In this document: one piece after another, positions 56,115-64,000 of the stretch
Layout of the letters: every line of letters begins with the position of its first letter
Numbering within the stretch: the first letter of the stretch is position 1
Assembly: GCA_018340805.1 (NCBI GenBank)
Contig: JACMZG010001914.1
Location: 42,726,643 to 42,790,642 of the forward strand
Origin: Microvelia longipes
Taxonomy: Eukaryota > Arthropoda > Insecta > Hemiptera > Veliidae
Reading direction: 5' to 3'
DNA length: 64,000 nucleotides
The notes under the pieces: model-generated
Databases searched by the model: none
The model's input: only the letters and a program-made list of their open reading frames with translations
What the model was told of the DNA's origin: nothing
Program-made: the position numbers and the translations under genes

Positions 56115-56200
56115 AAGCAAGAAATGGATTTTTATGCCCGGAAACACGCATTCGTCAGGAAAATTCGTCCGGCATGCGGAACCCCGTGCCAGAATTTTTC
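56115..56200 (-). mobile_element. SINE-like family B fragment
   Basis: Minus strand: AATTCTGGCACGGGGTTCCG then GAATGCGTGTTTCCGGGC, matching the 3' end of 55560-55850. Confidence 0.55.
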
Positions 56201-56570
56201 ATTTATTTTTCCATACTCTGCCTCTGTGTTTATTTTTCCTCCTCTTATTTAGTTAACATATCTCTAAGTACACAACGATTTTCTCGTTTAACTAACCAAA
56301 AAAAAAAATTAATGTAAAATTAATTGCTGCAAATTTAAATCTAATTTACAAAAAAGGGGGATGAATGATTAATCTTTTTTTAGGATAACTATAAATTTCA
56401 TGACGGAGAATAGTAATTTGCTATCTCTTTAATATAGGGAAGTAAATTAGAGAGTTCATCTGAGGAAATTACTGTAGGAGAAGAAAGTAGGGTAGATGGG
56501 TTGATTTTGAATTTGATAAGGTTTGAGAGTACAGTGTATGTGCAATGTATTCAGTGAAATCTATTCTTAA
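56201..56570. other. No gene seen
   Basis: AT-rich spacer. Confidence 0.5.
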
Positions 56571-56935
56571 AAAGGTTGTATTTACCGCATGTTGAAGAAG
56601 CAATTGAAGAATCAGCTACCATCCATGCTTGGTGTTGGATATGAATATCCCTGGATCGGTTTAGGCATAATGCTATCATCAGCAGGCGGGGCAACACTCG
56701 AGCTCTCAACTAATAAAGTTATATCAGTGATTAACTTCTAGTCTCAATGAGCACGACGATCATCTTCAGAGAGCTTGTTACGCTCATTAAGACTAGAAGT
56801 TAATCACTGATATTAGTTGAGAGCTCGAGTGTTGCCCCGCCTGCTGATGATGGGGTTATGCCGAAACCGGTCCAGGGATATTCATATCCAAAAGCAAGGA
56901 TCGACGGTAGCTGATTCTTCGACTGAAATCTATTC
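56571..56935. mobile_element. Penelope-like terminal repeats, family 3, as a long palindrome
   Basis: Arms of about 130 bp (about 56604-56735 and 56795-56932) hold GAATCAGCTAC, GATATGAATATCCCTGGA and GGGGCAACACTCGAGCTCTC in inverse order. Both arms carry hammerhead-like cores. The minus-strand arm has CTGATGA (56682-56676) but TAAA in place of GAAA. Head-to-head terminal repeats are common for Penelope-like elements. Confidence 0.7.
56840..56876 (+). ncRNA. Hammerhead ribozyme candidate, all core bases present
   Basis: Stem I CCTG/CAGG (56840-56843 with 56873-56876), CTGATGA (56844-56850), a short stem II GG/CC around GGTTATG (56851-56862), GAAA (56863-56866), palindromic stem III ACCGGT (56866-56871) and C56872 at the cleavage position. 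The sister arm suggests stem II was once GGCAT/ATGCC. Confidence 0.6.
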
Positions 56936-57096
56936 TGTATGTTATGAATGAAAGCGTTTTAGTGTGTTGCTTTTTATCATGATATTAAGTTTATTTTTAG
57001 AACTTTGTGTTTAAGTTCGATCGCCTATACATTCCTTATGCGTATTTGTCTATACATTACGTAATTGTGTCTGTGTATGCTTTCCTGAGATTTAAG

Positions 57097-57350
57097 GAGC
57101 CTCTAGTGGTGTTGGTTAAGGTACGCGGCCAATACACAAAATGAATGGACTTTAAACTTCCTAGTTTATTTAGTCATGTGTTCAATCCCAGCACGGGCCT
57201 CTAAGATTTTTATGAGAGGGTTAAAATTCTCTGCGTACTACGTCCTTCAGAAGGGACGTAAAGCCGGTGGTCTCAAGCCTATGTGTTGTCAGGTACTCCT
57301 TAAAGATCCCTTACCCTAAATGAAACTGGGTATAGGCAAAATTTAAGGAC
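57097..57350 (+). mobile_element. tRNA-derived SINE, family C
   Basis: A-box-like TAGTGGTGTTGGTTAAGG near 57101-57120 and B-box-like TGTTCAATCCCAGC near 57179 are spaced wider than in a tRNA. The body has CCTTCAGAAGGGACGTAAAG and GTCAGGTACTCC, a style seen in many invertebrate SINEs. Single copy in the window; no target duplication identified. Confidence 0.55.
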
Positions 57351-58436
57351 CCTCATAGTAAATTCATTATAATACTACAGTGTGTCTGCCTTGTAGTTTA
57401 AAGTGTATGGAGGTTTGGTTTAATTGTGAGAGGACGTGTTGTTCCTAGTTTTCACTTGACTATATGAGTCTGTGAAAATATGTATGATTGCTTAAAAAAG
57501 CATGAGAGGAACCATAGAAATTCACGGCTCTTCTTTCTAGATTAGATGAAATATACCTACACTTGAATTTAAAAGAAGTAGAATACTATCTTAGGGAGAG
57601 AGTGTAGTCAAACATACTCTGTTTAATATTATTTAACATTTAATTATGTTTGCTAGGAAACAACTTTCCAAAAAAAAATCCATCCCAAATAAAAACTGTA
57701 AATTAAACATGCGTTTTCTCTCTCATATTTATTTTTGAAGCTTGTTTAACTCTTCGTGTAAAATTTGTTTATTCAAACTTGCTTCCACGTTCACTGGATG
57801 TTACGGCATGATTTTACCGCTGCTCAGATAGATAAAGGAAAGAAACTTCCTTTCCCAGGTTCAAGATCATCCATGATTAATAAACAGAGCAAAAATTCCT
57901 CATTATTATTATTATTTGAAAATAAATAAAAATTAAAGAGAAAATAATAATCCATAAAAAGAATAAACGTAAAAAAAAATTAAAAAAATATTTTCAATTT
58001 TTTCGAGAGAACCCATTTTTCTTTAGACCTGTAGGTTGTGCAGAAAAGTGAAAAAACAGAATTATATTATTTCTCAATTTTCTAAATTCATAGAGGGAAA
58101 AAATAGGCTGAAGAAAGGAGATAAATATTGTATGGTTGGAGGCAGATCCGCGTCAACAGTCAATACATATTTATACTAAGAAAGTGAACCAGATGGATTT
58201 TCTTCCAACTCTTCCGGCCTGAAGATGGCTTTTTAATAATTTGAGAGGGCCGAGTATTCCTTTTCTCCATTGTATTGTTCTCATTTTCTTGAATCCTCCC
58301 CACAAAAAATTCCGGTGGAACCTCTTGCCGGTTTTATTAGGCGACGCAATATTTTTCTACTTTTTTCTTTGAGTTACTTAGTTTCTTAGTGAAATGCTTT
58401 GTTTAATCTTATTATTAATATTTGTTTAATTGTTAT
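57351..58436. other. No gene seen
   Basis: Ordinary AT-rich sequence. Confidence 0.5.
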
Positions 58437-59640
58437 CGCATGACACGTATACGATTTTTTAAAATTTGTTAAAATCTAAAAATTATTTAATCGAATTAAA
58501 TTTTGGCACAATCATCTTCTTTTATGTAATAAAATACGTAAATATGTAGTACACTGAGTTTCATTTTATACGGCTGGTTTGTTTTAAGGGTTTTATTTGA
58601 TCGGTAATTTTAGCTAACATCGAGCGAGGTCTGTACATAGATGGGTGACCGCTGAGAATAAAAAAAGGTGTTTTAATGCCTGAAAAGAGTTATAGCTTAT
58701 TTGGTTAAAGAGACAGCTGACGCCCGAGTCATCAGAGGATACCCGCAGGGTGGAGTCTTATCTCCCTTACTGTGGAGTCTTGTGTTGCACGGCATATCTC
58801 GCTATCGTAACAGTTAAGGGTTTTTCCCATAGGGTACGCTAGTGATTCATAAATGTAGCCCTAGAGGTCATTTAAACACCAATAAAAGTGATCGAAAATT
58901 GGTAGAAGCAATTAAGCCTTTTAGTTACACGGCTAAAACTGCTCATGTAAAAAAAAACCTTCTCACTGTCACTCAAAAATGATTCTGTATAGCTATTAGA
59001 TGGGTCCCAGGCCATATGGAAATTGAAGGCAATGAAGCAGAGATCCTTGTAAAGAAGGTATTTAAGACTCCTATTTGGCTCTGAACTAAGTAGCCATTCC
59101 AAAACTATAGCCAAGGGTGTAGTCAGATATTGACTCTTAGTCAATCACCAGCATCATTGGGGCAGATCCTCCTGGCATGAGAAATCTCAAACTCGTGTTT
59201 AAAGAACCGAATTCCGAGCTGATCGAGGAAACCCTTGCCTTTCAAAGTTTCTCTAATTTTTTTAGCTGCTCTCTTACAAGGTATGACTTAACCCATGAAA
59301 CACTGGTTAAGGAGATCGTGGACCTTGTACGGTGAAAAGGGTTATGCTGACCTGTACTAATTTAGGGAACTCTGGTCGCTGTGCGAATGGGGTCTATTCT
59401 CGACCCTAACATCTTTCAATAATAATAACAATGTGTTTGGACGAGCGAAGCGAGTCCAAAACATAGTCCAAACAACGCAACTTGTTTGTCTTGGACACGA
59501 GTCCAAGACATACCAAAATAAAAATCAGGTGATTTTCATATTCTGGAGAGGAGCGAAGCGAGTCTAAAGTTTTGAGTTTGAGTTTAGCATATCCGATAAG
59601 GTAAGGAAAAGTGGTGTCCCGTCGGGTACACTAAAACAGT
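58437..59640 (+). repeat. Dispersed 5S-containing repeat, copy M, split by a LINE
   Basis: 58437-58685 holds the ATCGCATGACACGTATACG block and a 5S-like segment (58611-58660, with GATGGGTGACCGCTGAGAAT). 59437-59640 holds the matching 3' part with TTTGGACGAGCGAAGCGAG, a second hairpin and a GTCCCGTCGGGTACAC end. Confidence 0.7.
58690..59436 (+). pseudogene. Internally deleted LINE remnant (RT and RNase H pieces)
   Basis: At about 58700-58790 the frame gives ARVIRGYPQGGVLSPLLW, the reverse transcriptase motif before the catalytic YADD box, which is absent. At about 58996-59040 another stretch gives WVPGHMEIEGNEAE, matching the WVPGH..I.GNE.AD motif of RNase H in I/LOA-type LINEs. An AATAATAATAA tail ends the element. 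Stops and deletions between the pieces make it a dead copy. The minus-strand frame 58872-59144 is a shadow. Confidence 0.8.
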
Positions 59641-60594
59641 AATAGCAAACTATTGAAAGATCGTTTCATAAAGACTTGACTCAAAAGGTGTGTCATACTA
59701 TGTTACAGCCCTTGTTATACCAGCCTTGAGTTTTTAAAACAGAAATAAACTAAACGTATGTTAGTAAGATGCCAGTAAAAAGGATTTTATTTTAGAGAAA
59801 ACACATAGCTGTAGAAAAACAAGGTGTAGCGTGTAGAGAAAACTTTGAAATATATTTAAAGAAAGCATGTTAATTGACGTAATCAACTTTAGCTACAAAA
59901 ACCTAAAGTTTTTGCATGCATTTCAAAATAACTTACAGTCATCACGCATAGTTTCTTAAGGTATAACATTTTTTATAATTAGACTGTTTAGTGTCAAACT
60001 ATTGGTTGACATATGTTAACATGTTGTTTAATGCGTGTAGAAAATGAGGACTGTGTTTCACAGATAAAAGTTTCATGTTGATGACCAAGTGGGATAGACC
60101 TCATCACGCTAAGTGGTTAAGACAATTCTATAAATTTCAGCTTGAAAATATAAGAATCCGTCAGGTTTTAAACTAATTTGAAGGGAGGTGCTTTTAGAAG
60201 AGTGGATGTGTAAAGAAATGTGATTAAATAATTCCTAATAAAATTAGAACTAGGTTTATTTTCTATACGATTGATTCCCCACTAGGGGACCTCGTGCCAC
60301 TCAGCTCATTCCATGGGATCCGACATTATTTTTTGTGGGCGCAAGAAAATATTTCTTGCGCAGCATGTTATGAGCTAGCCTGTAAAAATAGAGATGCCTT
60401 TTTTAATAGCTATTGAAGCTGTAAATAAAGGAAAGAGGCTTTTCTAGCTATAGACTTTAATTAGGGGTGTATAATATTGTTGCTGCCGCAATCTTTAGCT
60501 CTTGAGAACTGTGTCTGCCATAGACATTGTTGACGTCTCATTGGACTCAGTAATCTTTAGATTATCACTAGGGACACTTATTATCAAACAATTT
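59641..60594. other. No gene seen
   Basis: A hairpin GCGCAAGAAAATATTTCTTGCGC lies near 60338-60361. No coding signal. Confidence 0.5.
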
Positions 60595-61150
60595 GTTTGA
60601 TCTATATATTTTTACTTTTCCTTATTTATACCGTAGGTATAGGAGAAGTATGGTGTCTGAAAAAACACCATGTCACCGGGATGTCACCGGAATTATCCGT
60701 TTCAGGTGTTTTTAAGACCTCAGAAATTTTCTCAAAGTTGTCTGTCTGTATGTGTGTGAGTGTGTCTTTTATCATCGACAGTTGTAACCTAATGCAAAAA
60801 TCAGTCTATAGATGTAGTTGTACTATTCCGAAAAAATATGACGTCATTAACCCACAATAATGACTCAGCGGAAATTTCGAAAAATCATTAAACGAGAAAA
60901 CATGTTGTGATAAGATTGAGATTTAGCAGGCATGTAGCCATGTATAAGACTAATATATGTACCAAGTTCCATTTAATTATCAGCATCAGTGTAATTTTTA
61001 TCCGATGACATGTTTACGTTTTTTAAAAAGTTGTAAAAAATCAGAAAATAATCTATTTATTTGGTACAAGTATACATTTACGGAATAAATAAGTACACTA
61101 TGTTTCGTTTTAATACGATAAGTTTTTAAGTGTCATAATTTTTTGTCAAG
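60595..61150 (+). repeat. Dispersed 5S-containing repeat, copy O (5' half)
   Basis: TTTTTACTTTTCCTTATTTA, the GTCTGTCTGTATGTGTG tract, ATGACGTCATTAACCCACAA and following blocks are all present; it stops before the 5S segment. The frame 60597-60860 is its translation. Confidence 0.75.
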
Positions 61151-62649
61151 TTTTATTGAAATTGGATCAGCCTTTTGAACTATAGCTTGTTTACAAGAAA
61201 TAGGCTCATCCATTCCCTCTATATACATACATCCGTACAGATACTAAATTGTTTTTCGATGTTTAACACGCTGGAGTGGTTTTCTTCTAGATTAATGTTG
61301 CTCTAAACGTTGGCTGACTCGCAATGCGTTTAACCTTTTAACACAACGAATCGGTCTGTTTGAGAAGTAGAGGGTTTCTTCTCTATTGCCGAAGGATGAA
61401 AAGCCAGATAATCAAGAGGCCGCAACATGTTTAACTTCTTTCACTAAGTACATCATCAGAGCGCTTCTTCCGTTCTTTTTCATCTCAAATACTTACGGAC
61501 ATTTCTGTACTCAGTACAGTCAAAAAAAGTCTAAAGCTTTTTGTGCATCTTAACTTGTTATACACGGTTATAACAAACGATGAATCTTATTTGAGAAGCT
61601 TCGTGTATGTGACGAATCAACAGGTGTCTTGAACTCAGATTTCCATACGTTTGGATGGCATTTAAGTGTTAGTGGTTGTAATATTTGCAGAAATGATAAA
61701 TCAGGTAGAAAGAAAACTACTGTAGTTAGCTCTTTTTACCACCTTCTTAAAATATCTCTATTGTATATAATCCCAAGTGACATCTTAAGTACCTACTTAC
61801 CATATAAAAGAAAAGCCAGTTTAGATGACCTATAATGGGACACCTAATCTGTAAAAATGCCGGTTTATTTAGCATTACAGTTCTTTTTAGTGGACCTAAT
61901 ATTGCCTAAACTCGAAGCGCCGGTATAAGGCTCTTTTCGAAGACGTACATTGATTCGTATGCAATGAAATCGTATTATTTCATAAGCTTGGGCGACAAGC
62001 TAATTATAGTCTAAAGAATAGCTCAAGATAAAACGTTATCTGCTCAAAACTTTTAAACAAGCTTGGAAGCTTTGGTGTAGACTTATTTAGAATGACTAGT
62101 TTTTCTTGTAAAGGTTGTGAAGTAATTGATTGTAGTCTGTCTTGAAATGGTTCATTAGAGTCACTGTCTACTGTGCCATACATTTGTTCCTTGAGACCCG
62201 AGAATTCCTTCTCGACTAAGGAGACGTCAAATCTATCTGAACCCGAGTTAGCCGTTTTTCACCTCGCTTTCCTCTTGTTTTTCACCAGGACATCAGTTTC
62301 AGTCTGTCACGCCGTTTTCTTCTCGCTCTTTATATTTTTTTGTCAAAGATAGCTGGGGCGTTAACAGTGAAAAATTGTTTCTTATTAGGTTTCCTCGAAC
62401 AAGTCTCATATTAGTTAAAGTCGACATTTTTTCACGACATGTTTTTGTTTAGTTCTCTTGTAATTTATTTTGTTGCAGTCAAAGATTTGTTACAAGTGAA
62501 TAATAAAATTTGTTGTTTTTATTTAATTTTTGGCATTGTTGCTCTGGAGTTTTATGTACTACACCTCATTTTGAATAAAATTCAATACATTCAAATATGG
62601 GAGTACTTTTAAATTTTGTTCCTGAAATCCGCTTTCTCTTCACCTGAAA
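61151..62649. other. No convincing gene
   Basis: A CATCATCAGAGCGC word near 61450 resembles the hammerhead-bearing terminal repeats but does not fold. Open frame 61629-61835 has no domain. Confidence 0.45.
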
Positions 62650-62870
62650 TCGTGGACATGAATAAATAAATGCTTGTTTTTTAGGCTCCTCTGGACCATC
62701 AAAGAATACACCTGCGAGGTCATTCTCAGATGCTCTAAGTATTATTTAAAGTTGGAAAACTTATTGATTAGAGCATACCAGGGATGCGAACCCCGGCCCT
62801 CCGGTCTCTAAATCGATTGCTTAAACTCTTATATGATCATGGTCAAGAAAGCAGATAAGTCATGGAGATG
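62650..62870 (-). mobile_element. Diverged tRNA-derived SINE, possibly family A
   Basis: Minus strand: GGGGTTCGCATCCCTGG is a good B-box and TTCCAACTTTAAATAATACT follows as in family A. The A-box region is poorly preserved. Confidence 0.45.
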
Positions 62871-62994
62871 CTGCCTACGAAACATCTGCGATCATTGCTA
62901 GTTGCCTAAATAACCCGTGGTAACTAAGAAAATATACAAAATCAATTTTCAACCTAATAATATTTGACCTCAAATACCTGGACTTTGATTGTGA

Positions 62995-64000
62995 TTGTTC
63001 ATCCTCTTCTATTTAGTAAGCATTATCCGTACGTGTATTAGGATAAAATCCAATTTCTTTATTCTTAGCGAGGATAATCCATACTTATATTTGGATAATA
63101 TCCAATTTCCTTATTCTTAGCGAACATTATCCCTACTTATATTTGGATAATATCTAATTTCCTTATTCTTAGCGAACATTATCCTACTGTATTAGGATAA
63201 ATCCAATTTTCTTATTCTTAGCGAACATTATCCCTACTTGTATTAGGATAAAATCCAATTTCCTTATTTTTAGCGAGCATTATCCCTACTTGTATTAGGA
63301 TAAAATCCAATTTTCTTATTCTTAGCGAACATTATCCCTACTTGTATTAGGATAAAATCCAATTTTCTTATTCTTAGCGAACATTATCCCTACTTGTATT
63401 AGGATAAAATCCAATTTCCTTATTCTTAGCGAGCATTATCCCTACTTGTATTAGGATAAAATCCAATTTCCTTATTTTAGCGAGCATTATCCCTACTTGT
63501 ATTAGGATAAAATCCAATTTTCTTATTCTAGCGAACATTATCCCTACTTGTATTAGGATAAATCCAATTTCCTTATTCTTAGCGAGCATTATCCTACTTT
63601 ATTAGGATAAATCCAATTTTCTTATTCTTAGCGACATTATCCCTACTTGTATTAGGATAAAATCCAATTTCCTTATTCTTAGCGAGCATTATCCCTACTT
63701 GTATTAGGATAAAATCCAATTTTCTTATTTAGCGAACATTATCCTACTAGGATAAATCCAATTTCCTTATTCTTAGCGAGCATTATTCTTGTATTAGGAT
63801 AAAATCCAATTTCTTATTCTTAGCGAGCATTATCCCTTTGTATTAGGATAAAATCCAATTTCCTTATTCTTAGCGAGATTATCCTACTTGTATTAGGATA
63901 AAATCCAATTTCCTTATTCTTAGCGAACATTATCCCTACTTGTATTAGGATAAAATCCTATTTATTTATTTTTATAGGGTATTAGGATAAATCCAATTAT
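62995..64000 (+). repeat. 52-bp satellite, running off the window
   Basis: About 19 units with GCATTATCCCTACTTGTATT, AGGATAAAATCCAATTTCCT and TATTCTTAGCGA. Early units use ATTTGGATAATATCC, later ones ATTAGGATAAAATCC. Several units are a base or two shorter. The frame 63374-63589 is its translation. Confidence 0.95.

Noticed and set aside
58872..59144. 90-residue minus-strand frame
   Set aside because: Antisense to the RNase H remnant of the LINE.
61439..61459. CTGATGA ... GAAA on the minus strand near another CATCATCAG word
   Set aside because: The bases between do not form a stem II with a usable loop and there is no palindromic or paired stem III.

Overview
This is an AT-rich, gene-poor animal nuclear window, most likely from an arthropod. 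The evidence is the set of mobile elements: a BEL/Pao LTR retrotransposon, Penelope-like terminal repeats, fragments of a LINE with an RNase H domain, tRNA-derived SINEs, and a dispersed repeat carrying a 5S rRNA-like internal promoter. I find no intact host protein gene. Nearly all long open frames are chance, microsatellite or repeat translations. Two weak host-exon candidates are flagged, at 43185-43370 and 39311-39507.

Layout. 1-6950: copies of the 5S-containing repeat (one interrupted by a SINE-like insertion, one holding a 23-bp minisatellite) and a tandem unit with hammerhead ribozyme cores. 6950-21290: foldbacks, MITE-like elements and one Penelope-like terminal repeat. 21290-24236: two satellite arrays, the first split by a Penelope-like terminal repeat. 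24363-27591: a complete but internally deleted BEL/Pao element on the minus strand with LTRs, primer site, polypurine tract and a 5-bp target duplication. 27733-37500: SINEs, minisatellites, nested Penelope-like and composite elements. 37500-47900: LINE and Penelope-like fragments, a GC-rich hairpin cluster, microsatellites and a compound SINE. 47900-64000: more satellites, a 5S repeat split by a dead LINE, a palindrome with a well-formed hammerhead motif, and a 52-bp array that runs off the right edge.

The most interesting signals are RNA and DNA structures rather than proteins. (1) A roughly 311-bp tandem unit has two same-strand hammerhead cores, the arrangement expected of a retrozyme; related single copies lie elsewhere. 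(2) Four families of Penelope-like terminal repeats carry hammerhead-like cores whose stem III is a short palindrome. (3) A dispersed repeat contains a 5S rRNA internal control region and a conserved hairpin around GCGAAGC, with compensatory stem changes. All calls are from reading by eye; no alignment, folding or database search was run.
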